Assembly: GCA_023443125.1 (NCBI GenBank)
Contig: JAEZVO010000009.1
Location: 1 to 33,052, forward strand
DNA length: 33,052 nt
Direction: 5' to 3'
Source of the DNA: Actinomycetes bacterium
GTDB taxonomy: Bacteria; Actinomycetota; Actinomycetes; Propionibacteriales; Propionibacteriaceae
This document shows positions 7,946-15,036 of the stretch, one piece after another (the first letter of the stretch is position 1; every line of letters starts with the position of its first letter). The translations under genes were made by a program, and so were the position numbers. The notes under the pieces were generated by a model. The model made no database searches. It was given only the letters and a program-made list of their open reading frames with translations, and had not been told where the DNA came from.

Positions 7946-9091
7946 GTGATCTTCACAACACCTGAGCTGACCGCTCGCGACCAAGAGGTGCTCAGCGACA
8001 TCGCAGAGATGCGCGACAGTCTCGCCGGGATGCTCCGCCTGCCTCGTAGATGGCAGGGTAACTTGCGTCGCTCGTTGCAGGCTCGCGCCATTCGAGGGTC
8101 GAACACCATCGAGGGCTACACCATCACGCAGCAAGACGCGGTGGCAGCGGTCGATGATGAGTCGCCGCTGCTGGCTGATGCTGCGACCTGGGCTGAAATC
8201 ACCGGGTATCGGCGTGTCTTGACGTTCATCATCAACCATGCGTCCACGCCAGGTTTTCACATCGACTCTCAGACGTTGCGCATCATGCACTACATGTTGC
8301 TCGAGCATGACCTCGTCGGCTCATCGGCAGGATCGTTCCGAGACACCGATATCTACGTTCGGGATTCTCGTGATGACCGCGTCGTCTATCGCGGCCCAGA
8401 TCCCGACACCGTGCCGCAGCTGGTGGACGAGCTGATGAGCAGTCTCGCGGCGACCGATGCCGAGCCGTTAGTCGCTGGGGCCATGGCGCACCTCAATCTC
8501 GTGATGATCCACCCTTTTCGAGATGGCAATGGAAGAATGGCTCGCGCGCTGCAGACAGCGGTGCTCGCGCGGGAACGGACGCTTTCTCCAGAGTTTCTCA
8601 GCATTGAGGAATGGCTGGGGCACAACACCGAAGACTATTACTCTGTATTGGCCAGCGTCGGACAAGGGGAGTGGTGCCCGGAACGCGACGCACGCTCGTG
8701 GATAAGGTTTTGTCTACGGGCGCATCATTTGCAGGCGCAGACTGTGCGTCGGCGGTTGGATGAGTCTGCGCATGTGTGGACGATGCTTGATGAGCTGCAG
8801 GCAACGCGACAGCTTCCGGATCCTGCGCTCGATGCGCTCTATGACGCATTCTTGGGTGCCCGGATCACTAGATCGGGGTACGCACAACAGGTCGGACTCG
8901 ACGCGACGAGTGCAACGAGGCACTTGAAACAACTCGCAGCGCATCACCTGCTTATCGCGCGAGGGGAGACGCGTGGACGTCACTACGTGATGGGCCCAGC
9001 ACTTCGAGCGATCCGCGACGAGATCACTGCGAATCGCAACCCCTTGGAGGACCCATACCCCACCCTGATGCAGGACATCCGCACGCAATAG
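7946..9091 (+). CDS. Fic-family AMP-transferase-type protein with winged-helix C-terminus
   Basis: Probable protein AMPylator (or related nucleotidyl transferase), 381 aa. The canonical active-site motif is intact, HPFRDGNGRMAR at 189-200 with the catalytic His189. An N-terminal inhibitory motif of class II type, (S/T)xxxE(G/N), is present as SNTIEG (52-57), with Glu56 expected to block ATP binding until displaced. The C-terminal ~100 residues (RSGYAQQVGLDATSATRHL, then KQLAAHHLLIARGETRGRHY) form a winged-helix DNA-binding domain, common in large Fic proteins. No Fic-type antitoxin gene is adjacent, consistent with self-inhibition. GTG 7946 is the start; GAGG is only 1 nt upstream, so leaderless initiation is likely. 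Target unknown. Confidence 0.9.
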   Translation: MIFTTPELTARDQEVLSDIAEMRDSLAGMLRLPRRWQGNLRRSLQARAIRGSNTIEGYTITQQDAVAAVDDESPLLADAATWAEITGYRRVLTFIINHASTPGFHIDSQTLRIMHYMLLEHDLVGSSAGSFRDTDIYVRDSRDDRVVYRGPDPDTVPQLVDELMSSLAATDAEPLVAGAMAHLNLVMIHPFRDGNGRMARALQTAVLARERTLSPEFLSIEEWLGHNTEDYYSVLASVGQGEWCPERDARSWIRFCLRAHHLQAQTVRRRLDESAHVWTMLDELQATRQLPDPALDALYDAFLGARITRSGYAQQVGLDATSATRHLKQLAAHHLLIARGETRGRHYVMGPALRAIRDEITANRNPLEDPYPTLMQDIRTQ

Positions 9092-9144
9092 GAGTACTGA
9101 ATATATTGTCGATGATTTCGACTCGCGGGCTGCTCGGCCCTGAT

Positions 9145-9476
9145 GGTTGAGTAGCGAGCGAAGCTCGCGTATAGCAACCGGCACTGCATCTCGATACGCG
9201 CCTTCGGCGCTACTCGATGGTCGGGTGCGCGCTGTCCGCCGGTGGTTGAGCCGTCCGCGTAGCGGGCGTGTCGAAACCACGTCTGCGTACGGATGTTGAA
9301 GTTTTCAGCGCATCTCGATACGCGCCTTCGGCGCTACTCGATGGGCGGGTGCGCGCTGTCCGCCGGTGGTTGAGCCGTGCGCGTAGCGGGCGTGTCGAAA
9401 CCACGTCTGCGTACGGATGTTGAAGTTTTCGGCGCATCTCGATACGCGCTTTCGGCGCTACTCGATGGGCGGGTGG
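9145..9476. repeat. REP-like hairpins and a 124-bp tandem repeat
   Basis: One REP-like element at 9145-9179 (GGTTGAGTAGCGAGCGAAGC, then TCGCGTATAGCAACC) can fold on itself. From 9187 a unit beginning CATCTCGATACGCGCCTTCG recurs at 9311 and 9435, a period of exactly 124 bp, giving two full units and a partial third. Each unit also contains GGTTGAGCCG.GCGCGTAGCG then GGCGTGTCGAAACCACG and CGTACGGATGTTGAAGTTTT. Differences between units are single bases. This fills most of the gap between the Fic and mobA genes. Confidence 0.8.
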
Positions 9477-9515
9477 GGGCGCCGTCCACAGGCGTTTGGG
9501 CCGCCCACGGAGCTG

Positions 9516-10103
9516 TCATCGCAGCTTGGCCCAACGGGCGAGATCCTCCTGCGAGTCCAGGTCAATAGGTAGCGCGTCGCCGGGACTCGTGTGAGCCAAG
9601 CGCAAGGGGGAGAGGACTCGTCGGAGCGGGGCATGCTCGAGATTGCCGAACGCCTCGACGGCACCCCGCAGCGCTGATGTGCGGTAGCAACCCATGAGCC
9701 ATTGCGTACGGTTTTCAGCGACGATGACCGCGCCGTCAAAGTGATCTTCCGCCACGCGAGCGGCGTCCAGCAGCCGGGCGACCACGCGCGCCGCGTCGGG
9801 CAGGTCCACGCACAGCACCATCGTCCACGGCCTGGGGCACTCAACCGCCGCAAGCCCAGCACCGAGCCCGGCTGCCGGCCCCGTGCCAGGAGGATCTTCG
9901 CGCGTGAGCACCACGCCGTCGGGCACCGAGGCGTCACCGACGACCACCGTCTGCCGCGCGTCACGCACGGCGCTCACAACGGTATCCAGCAGGCGCGAAC
10001 CATCGACGACAAGGTCAGCCTTCGACACCCCACCCATGCGCCTGCCGGCACCACCGGCGACGATGATGGCGTCGTAGCTGAGCGAAGGCGCGTGCATAGC
10101 CAT
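9516..10103 (-). CDS. mobA: Molybdenum cofactor guanylyltransferase
   Basis: Attaches GMP to molybdopterin to make the MGD cofactor used by DMSO-reductase-family enzymes. 195 aa, Rossmann-like nucleotidyltransferase: IIVAGGAGRRMGG followed by SKADL (the LxGGxxxRMGxxK signature), VVVGDASVPDGVV, GPAAGLGAGLAA, and MVLCVDLPDAARVVARLLD. A longer frame runs upstream but crosses modB, so the Met just before the Rossmann start (MAMHAPSLSYD, ATG at 10103) is chosen; it is 5 nt after the modB stop. Last gene of the leftward mod run. A DUF6457 domain, often fused or linked to MobA, is encoded separately at 16760. Confidence 0.87.
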   Translation of the reverse strand: MAMHAPSLSYDAIIVAGGAGRRMGGVSKADLVVDGSRLLDTVVSAVRDARQTVVVGDASVPDGVVLTREDPPGTGPAAGLGAGLAAVECPRPWTMVLCVDLPDAARVVARLLDAARVAEDHFDGAVIVAENRTQWLMGCYRTSALRGAVEAFGNLEHAPLRRVLSPLRLAHTSPGDALPIDLDSQEDLARWAKLR

Positions 10104-10108
10104 GCAGC

Positions 10109-10894
10109 TTACCGACGTCCCACCCGCCAGGTGTTCTGCCTCCCGGCCACGCACACGATCAACAGTGCCAGCGCAATGAGCACGACGGACAACGCGATGG
10201 CCGTGTCCGCGTCCTGCTCGCGCAACAGATAGATCTCGAGGGGCAGCGTGCGTGTCACACCCTGCAGCGACCCGGCGAACGTGAGCGTCGCGCCGAACTC
10301 GCCGAGCGCCCGCGCAAACGACAACGCCGTTCCCGACGCGATAGCCGGCCACATGAGCGGCAACGTCACACGCCACAACGTGCGCGTGGGCGACGCGCCC
10401 AAGCTGGCGGAGACTGCGTCGTATTTGGTGCCCTGGGTGCGAAGCGCCCCCTCCAGCGACGTGACGAGAAACGGCAACGCGACGAACGTCTGCGCCATCA
10501 CCACAGCCACCGTCGTGAAGCCCACCTGAATTCCAGCCACTTCGAGCGCCCTCCCCAATAGCCCGCGCCGGCCAAACGTCGTGAGCAGCGCAAGGCCCGC
10601 CACCACCGGGGGCAGCACCATCGGCACCGTCACCAGCGTGCGCACGACGGTGCCCCACCACGCCTCACTGCGCGCCAGCACGAGCGCCAGCGGCACCCCG
10701 ATCAACAGCACGATCACGGTCGAGATGCTGCAGGTGATGAGGCTCAACCGGAGTGCGTCGAGTGCTCGCGCCGAGGTGAGCAGCGACGGCAGCGCAGCCC
10801 AGTTGGCACTCACCAGCAAGCCGATCAGGGGTACGGCAAGCACCGCCACGCCCAGCGTGAACGGGGCAAACAGCCATCGAGGAAGCGGATGCAT
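10109..10894 (-). CDS. modB: Molybdate ABC transporter permease
   Basis: Membrane component of molybdate uptake, 261 aa with about five or six hydrophobic segments (LFAPFTLGVAVLAVPLIGLL, LSLITCSISTVIVLLIGVPL, VTVPMVLPPVVAGLALLT and others). The EAA loop YDAVSASLGASPTRTLWRVT with LPLMWPAI is typical, and FARALGEFGATLTFAG is a ModB signature. Translation starts at ATG 10894, 6 nt after modA. The protein ends before any ATPase domain and no modC follows; mobA does. A ModC from elsewhere or a shared ATPase must power it. Confidence 0.92.
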   Translation of the reverse strand: MHPLPRWLFAPFTLGVAVLAVPLIGLLVSANWAALPSLLTSARALDALRLSLITCSISTVIVLLIGVPLALVLARSEAWWGTVVRTLVTVPMVLPPVVAGLALLTTFGRRGLLGRALEVAGIQVGFTTVAVVMAQTFVALPFLVTSLEGALRTQGTKYDAVSASLGASPTRTLWRVTLPLMWPAIASGTALSFARALGEFGATLTFAGSLQGVTRTLPLEIYLLREQDADTAIALSVVLIALALLIVCVAGRQNTWRVGRR

Positions 10895-10900
10895 GAACGA

Positions 10901-11650
10901 CTAGTGCGCGGGCGGGCCGAACCCGTAGTCGCTGAGCGTCTGCTGCCCGTCGCCCGTCACCTGCTCGATGAACGCGCGCGCTTTGGCGCTGTCACCACCG
11001 TGCACCGCAGCGATCCAGTAGGTGTTGGGATCGTTCTTCGCCTCGGGAACGTCGATGGTGTGCACCTTGTCGCCGGCGCCGGTCGCGTCGGTGGCGTAGA
11101 CGAGCCCCGCGTCGGCCTCGCCTGCGGTGACCTTGCCGAGCACGTTGGTGACACTCGTCTCCTCAGACACAGGCGTCAGACTCACCCCGACGGCGTCCGC
11201 CAACCGGTTCGTGGCGCCTCCACACGGCACGTCGGCCGCGCACACGACGAGCTTCGCGCCGTCGAGCGAATCATCGAGGCCCGTGACGCCCGCGGGGTTG
11301 TCGGGCGGCGTGACGAGCACGAGCGTGTTGGTGGCAAACATCGTCGGTTCGCCGTCAATGAGCTCCTTCTCGACGGCCTTGTCCATGTTGCGTTTGTCCG
11401 CCGAGGCGAATACGTCGGCCGGCGCTCCGCCGGCGATCTGGTCGACCAGGCCGGACGACCCGTCGAAGGAGAACGAGACGTTGGAGCCCTCGGCAATGTC
11501 CTCGAAAGCCGCGTGCAGCGAGGCCGCCGCGAACACGACGGCGCCGTCGGTCGGTGCGGGGGAGTCGGAGGGCGCAGGCGAAGTCGGCGTCGAAGCGCAC
11601 CCTGCCAACAGTAGAAATGCGGACGACAGAGCAAGTATGCGGCGCATCAT
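10901..11650 (-). CDS. modA: Molybdate-binding lipoprotein
   Basis: Periplasmic-type binding protein (249 aa) that captures molybdate for ModB. Signal: MMRRILALSSAFLLLAGC, lipobox LAGC with Cys18, then a low-complexity Ser/Pro linker (STPTSPAPSDSPAPTDG). The ModA fold follows: VVFAAASLHAAFEDI, FDGSSGLVDQIAGGAPADVF, ASADKRNMDKA. Conserved ligand-loop segments FDGSSGL and ADAGLVYATDA are visible. The ATG at 11650 overlaps the previous stop in an ATGA arrangement, so it is translationally coupled to the TOBE protein; the frame upstream of it is spurious. Confidence 0.93.
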   Translation of the reverse strand: MMRRILALSSAFLLLAGCASTPTSPAPSDSPAPTDGAVVFAAASLHAAFEDIAEGSNVSFSFDGSSGLVDQIAGGAPADVFASADKRNMDKAVEKELIDGEPTMFATNTLVLVTPPDNPAGVTGLDDSLDGAKLVVCAADVPCGGATNRLADAVGVSLTPVSEETSVTNVLGKVTAGEADAGLVYATDATGAGDKVHTIDVPEAKNDPNTYWIAAVHGGDSAKARAFIEQVTGDGQQTLSDYGFGPPAH

Positions 11651-12048
11651 GCCTCGATCGTGACGTTGGTGGATTTGATGACCGCGGTGGCGATGACGCC
11701 CGGCTCCAGACCGAGCTCCTCCACCGCCTCGGTGGAAATAAGCGACACCACTCGGTATGGCCCGCACTGCAGCTCGACCTGGCTCATGACCTTGTCGGAG
11801 GTCACTTTCACCACCAAGCCTGTGAAGTGGTTGCGCGCGGAGCGGTGGCCCGAGCGGGTGTCCAGCGCTCCGGGATTGTTCGCCGCAGCCTGCTCCTGCG
11901 CGAAGGCGGCGAGCGAGGTGCCGTCGATGACTAGCTTTCCAGCAGCGTCTTGCTGTGCGACCACGCGGCCCGCGTCCGCCCAGCGGCGCATGGTGTCATC
12001 TGACACTCCCAGCAGGCGAGCAGCCTGTGATACCCGTATTTGCGACAT
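11647..12048 (-). CDS. Helix-turn-helix TOBE (Mop) molybdate-binding regulator
   Basis: Small two-domain protein, 133 aa. Residues 1-60 are an excisionase/MerR-like helix-turn-helix (SQAARLLGVSDDTMRRWADA); residues 65-133 are a TOBE/Mop domain (SARNHFTGLVVKVTSDKVMS then VELQCGPYRVVSLIS and LGLEPGVIATAVIKSTNV) that binds molybdate or tungstate. It is likely a molybdate-responsive transcription factor or storage protein for the adjacent modAB-mobA genes. ATG 12048 is chosen because the domain starts there; TACCCT (12056-12061 on the minus strand) sits 7 nt upstream, leaderless type. Divergent from mog. Confidence 0.83.
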   Translation of the reverse strand: MSQIRVSQAARLLGVSDDTMRRWADAGRVVAQQDAAGKLVIDGTSLAAFAQEQAAANNPGALDTRSGHRSARNHFTGLVVKVTSDKVMSQVELQCGPYRVVSLISTEAVEELGLEPGVIATAVIKSTNVTIEA

Positions 12049-12094
12049 GACGTGCAGGGTATCATCCGCAGATGCGGAGCAGTACTGTGGGTAC
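12049..12094. promoter_or_regulatory. Divergent mod/mog control region
   Basis: Only 46 bp separate the two divergent start codons. Both sides have TAnnnT boxes close to the start: TACCCT on the minus strand (12056-12061) and TACTGT on the plus strand (12083-12088). An inverted repeat GCAGTAC (12079-12085) / GTACTGC (12100-12106) overlaps the plus-strand box and runs into the first codons of mog; CCGCA-GA-TGCGG lies at 12066-12077. These could be operators for the TOBE protein (inference). Confidence 0.45.
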
Positions 12095-12580
12095 ATGTCG
12101 TACTGCGCGATGGTGATTACTTGCTCCGACCGGGCCCACACCGGCATCTATGCCGACCGCTCAGGCCCCATCATCGTTGACGGACTCCGCTCCGCCGGGT
12201 TCGACGCACCCGCTCCCATCGTCGTCCCCGATGACCGCGACGCCATCGCGGGCGCCATTCGGCAGGTTGTGCGCGACGGCGCTCGCGCGGTGGTCACATG
12301 TGGCGGCACCGGAGTCGGCCCTCGTGACGTCACCGTCGAAGCCACGCGCGCATTGCTCGACTATGAGCTGCCGGGCATCGCGGAGACGCTGCGTCGCGTC
12401 GGACCCCAGCCGTACGCCATGCTCTCGCGCGGCATCGCCGGCATCGTTACCTGCGACGGCGTGCGCGCGGTGGTGCTCAACGCGCCCGGGTCGGTGGGTG
12501 GTGCACGCGATGTCGTCGAGCACATCGTGCCCGCGCTCCAGCACCTCGTCGATCAGCTCGACGGCGGAGACCACGGGTAA
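12095..12580 (+). CDS. mog: Molybdopterin adenylyltransferase / MoaB-family protein
   Basis: Adenylylates molybdopterin before MoeA inserts molybdenum. About 161 aa. Elements: MVITCSDRAHTGIYADRSGP (N-terminal S/D-containing loop), then GARAVVTCGGTGVGPRDVTV with EATRALLDYELPGI (the TGGTG...RDVTPEA signature) and LNAPGSVGGARDVV. Starts ATG 12095 or ATG 12110 are both possible; the protein proper begins near 12110. Distant upstream extensions overlap the opposite-strand modA/TOBE genes and are rejected. Leads the rightward cofactor run. Confidence 0.88.
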   Translation: MSYCAMVITCSDRAHTGIYADRSGPIIVDGLRSAGFDAPAPIVVPDDRDAIAGAIRQVVRDGARAVVTCGGTGVGPRDVTVEATRALLDYELPGIAETLRRVGPQPYAMLSRGIAGIVTCDGVRAVVLNAPGSVGGARDVVEHIVPALQHLVDQLDGGDHG

Positions 12581-12630
12581 CGGGCAATGCCAGTCGAGCA
12601 GATTACAAGACCCGACTAGACTTGCGCCCC

Positions 12631-13647
12631 ATGCTTGAGCTCAGGGATGCACACACGCGCGTCGCCCGCGATCTACGGGTGTCCTTGACCGACCGTTGCA
12701 ACCTCCGTTGCGTGTACTGCATGCCGGCGGAGGGTATGCAATGGATCCCACGCGACGAAACCCTCACCGACGACGAAGTCGTGCGTCTCATCCGTGTGGG
12801 GGTGGAGCAGCTTGGCATCACGAAGGTGCGCTTCACCGGCGGTGAACCCCTCATCCGGCCAGGCCTCGCCAGCATCCTCACCCACGTGAAGCAGTTTCGG
12901 CTACCCGACGGCACCGCGCCGGAAACTGCGTTGACTACGAACGGCATCGGCCTCGCGCCCAAGGTGGAGGAGCTCCGCGACGCCGGCCTCGACCGCGTGA
13001 ACATCTCCATCGACTCCCTCGATGAGGCCCGCTACGCGCAAATGTCCCGTCGCAACCGCCTCCCCGACGTGCTCGAAGCCATCGAGGCCTCCCATGCGGC
13101 CGGGCTGCGACCGGTGAAGGTCAACGCCGTCATCATGCGCGGCATCAACGAAGTCGACGTGGTGCCCCTGGCTGAATTCGCACTCAAGGGCGGCTATGAG
13201 CTGCGTTTCATCGAGCAGATGCCGCTCGGGCCGAAGGGGGAGTGGCACCGTCACGACATGGTGACCGCGCAGGAACTCCTCGACGCGCTCGGCGCACGCT
13301 TCCAACTCTCGCCCGCCACCGAGCCACGCGGAGCAGCCCCAGCAGAGCTGTGGAGCGTCGCGCCCGACGACACCCAGCCCGGCGGACACATCGGCGTGAT
13401 CGCATCGGTCTCGCACCCGTTCTGCGCCAGCTGCGACCGCACTAGGATCACCAGCGACGGCCAAATCCGTACCTGCCTGTTCTCTCGCACCGAGACGGAC
13501 CTGCGCGGACTTCTTCGCGGGGGAGCCGACGACGCTACGCTGGCGGAGGCCTGGGCGGGCGCACACCGTCGCAAACCGCAGGCCCACGGCATTGACACGG
13601 ACGAGTTCGAGCAGCCACAGCGTGGCATGAGTGCAATCGGAGGATGA
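12631..13647 (+). CDS. moaA: GTP 3',8-cyclase (MoaA)
   Basis: Radical-SAM enzyme that, with MoaC, turns GTP into cyclic pyranopterin monophosphate. 338 aa. N-terminal SAM [4Fe-4S] motif CNLRCVYC (C23, C27, C30) and GGEPLIRPGL; the second cluster is in the C-terminal part (CASCDRTRITSDGQIRTC), and the chain ends in the conserved SAIGG, whose GG tail is needed for activity. ATG 12631 is chosen: no Shine-Dalgarno, but TAGACT (12617-12622) lies 8 nt upstream, as in leaderless genes. The next gene starts directly at the stop. Confidence 0.97.
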   Translation: MLELRDAHTRVARDLRVSLTDRCNLRCVYCMPAEGMQWIPRDETLTDDEVVRLIRVGVEQLGITKVRFTGGEPLIRPGLASILTHVKQFRLPDGTAPETALTTNGIGLAPKVEELRDAGLDRVNISIDSLDEARYAQMSRRNRLPDVLEAIEASHAAGLRPVKVNAVIMRGINEVDVVPLAEFALKGGYELRFIEQMPLGPKGEWHRHDMVTAQELLDALGARFQLSPATEPRGAAPAELWSVAPDDTQPGGHIGVIASVSHPFCASCDRTRITSDGQIRTCLFSRTETDLRGLLRGGADDATLAEAWAGAHRRKPQAHGIDTDEFEQPQRGMSAIGG

Positions 13648-13881
13648 ATGCAGGTCAGGTTCTTCGCCGGAGCCGCAGAAGCTGCCGGCGGTGACAGCCG
13701 CGATATCGACGCCGAGGGGCTCACCCTCGAAGCGCTGCGGGAACAACTCGGCGAGGGCGACGAACGCCTCGCCCGGGTGCTGCAAGTGTGCACCTTCCTC
13801 GCCGACGGGGAGCCCATCGCGAGTGGTTCGCTCGACGGGGTCACCACCCTCGACGTCCTCCCACCCTTCGCTGGCGGTTAA
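13648..13881 (+). CDS. moaD: Molybdopterin synthase sulfur carrier subunit
   Basis: Ubiquitin-like sulfur carrier, 77 aa. Begins MQVRFFAGAAEAAG and ends LDVLPPFAGG, the C-terminal Gly-Gly that is adenylylated by MoeB and converted to thiocarboxylate. ATG follows the moaA stop with no gap. Works with the following moaE. Confidence 0.93.
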   Translation: MQVRFFAGAAEAAGGDSRDIDAEGLTLEALREQLGEGDERLARVLQVCTFLADGEPIASGSLDGVTTLDVLPPFAGG

Positions 13882-13885
13882 TCCC

Positions 13886-14308
13886 ATGGTCGCACGCATG
13901 GACGCGGCCGTCGTCGAGGTCACCATCGACGACGCGCAACTCGAAGCATTTGCCGGCGACGATGCCGCCGGCGCAGTGGTGACATTCCGCGGCGTGGTGC
14001 GCAATCACGACGATGGGCGCGCGGTTGCAGGCATCCGCTATGTAGGGCACCCGTCGGCCGATGCAGTGATGCGCCTCACCGTTGCTGAGTTTCAGGATCG
14101 CGACGGTGTGCACGCCGTTGCAGCACACCACCGGGTGGGCGACCTCGCGATCGGCGACGCCGCGCTCGTCGTGGTGGTAGGGGCGTCACATCGGAAGCAG
14201 GCGTTCGCGTGCGCGTCGGACCTCGTCGACCGCATCAAAGAAACGCTGCCCATCTGGAAACTCCAGCGCTTCACCGACGGAAGCGAGGAGTGGTCGCAGT
14301 GCCCCTGA
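13886..14308 (+). CDS. moaE: Molybdopterin synthase catalytic subunit
   Basis: Large subunit of molybdopterin synthase, 140 aa; transfers sulfur from MoaD to the pterin. Signatures are AAGAVVTFRGVVRNHDDG, GHPSADAVM, AAHHRVGDLAIGDAALVVVV, ASHRKQAF and IKETLPIWKLQRF (the KExxPIWK active-site loop). Starts 4 nt after moaD; ATG 13901 is an alternative start. Overlaps the next gene by 10 nt. Confidence 0.95.
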   Translation: MVARMDAAVVEVTIDDAQLEAFAGDDAAGAVVTFRGVVRNHDDGRAVAGIRYVGHPSADAVMRLTVAEFQDRDGVHAVAAHHRVGDLAIGDAALVVVVGASHRKQAFACASDLVDRIKETLPIWKLQRFTDGSEEWSQCP

Positions 14309-15036
14309 CCGAGGCACAGCGACGGCGCTACCGCCGTAACATCGACGTCCCCGGCCTGGGGGAGCGCGGCCAGGAACGCCTTCTGGCTAGCCGCGTCGTG
14401 GTCGTGGGCGCCGGCGGTCTCGGCTCGGCAACGCTGCCGTACCTCGCCGCCGCTGGCGTCGGGCACATCACCGTCGTGGATGGTGACGTCGTCGAGGAAA
14501 TGAACCTCCAGCGCCAGGTGCTGCACCGCGACATCGGCGCGAACAAGGCGCGTTCGGCTGCCGAGACGCTGATGCGCCTGAACCCGGGCGTCGACGTGGT
14601 GGCGGTCGAGGAGTATCTGACACCTTCGCTGGCCGCGCAGTTGTTTCCCTCGGCCGACCTCGTGCTCGACTGCACCGACCAATTCGCCGCGAAGTACCTC
14701 ATCTCTGACGCCGCCCGCGCGGCCCGCACGCCGTTGGTGTGGGCGAGCGCGGTGGGCATGCAGGGGCAGTGCTCCTTCTTCGGGCTACCCGACGAGCACG
14801 GTGATGAGCTCTGGCTACGAGACTTGCATCCCGTCGAGCCCGAGCCCGGGACGTACCCGACCGCACTCGACATCGGCATCTTGGGCTCCACCGTGGCGCA
14901 GGTCGGCACGCTGCAGGTGGGGGAGGCCCTCAAATTTTTGGCGGGTTTCGGTGAGCTGCTCGTCGGCAGGCTGTGGCTGCTCGACGCGGCGGCGTGCCGC
15001 TACCACGTGATCCCATTTCGAAAGCGAACCGCATGA
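14299..15036 (+). CDS. moeB: MoeB/ThiF-type adenylyltransferase
   Basis: Adenylylates the MoaD C-terminus, 245 aa. Elements: RYRRNIDVPGLGERGQERL, VVVVGAGGLGSATLPYLAAA (nucleotide loop), ITVVDGDVVEEMNLQRQVLH, DIGANKARSA, DLVLDCTDQFAAKYLI, GSTVAQVGTLQVGEALKFL. GTG 14299 has GCGAGGAG with 8 nt spacing. There is no C-terminal rhodanese domain, and the four CxxC zinc-ligand cysteines typical of E. coli MoeB are absent. Upstream frame is a spurious extension inside moaE. Confidence 0.88.
   Translation: MPLTEAQRRRYRRNIDVPGLGERGQERLLASRVVVVGAGGLGSATLPYLAAAGVGHITVVDGDVVEEMNLQRQVLHRDIGANKARSAAETLMRLNPGVDVVAVEEYLTPSLAAQLFPSADLVLDCTDQFAAKYLISDAARAARTPLVWASAVGMQGQCSFFGLPDEHGDELWLRDLHPVEPEPGTYPTALDIGILGSTVAQVGTLQVGEALKFLAGFGELLVGRLWLLDAAACRYHVIPFRKRTA

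Noticed and set aside
9187..9476. CRISPR array
   Set aside because: The repeated unit is 124 bp with no short repeats separated by unique spacers, and there are no cas genes.
10104..10661. N-terminal extension of mobA
   Set aside because: It overlaps modB in another frame and reads as Gly/Arg/His-rich noise; the Rossmann start fits ATG 10103.
11660..12094. N-terminal extension of mog
   Set aside because: It overlaps the opposite-strand modA/TOBE genes, and the MoaB fold starts near 12095-12110.
12581..12630. Molybdenum cofactor riboswitch before moaA
   Set aside because: The 50-bp gap is too short for the known element, and TAGACT so close to the start suggests a leaderless transcript.
12901..14004. 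367-aa reading frame on the minus strand
   Set aside because: Antisense to moaA, moaD and moaE, all of which carry clear signatures.
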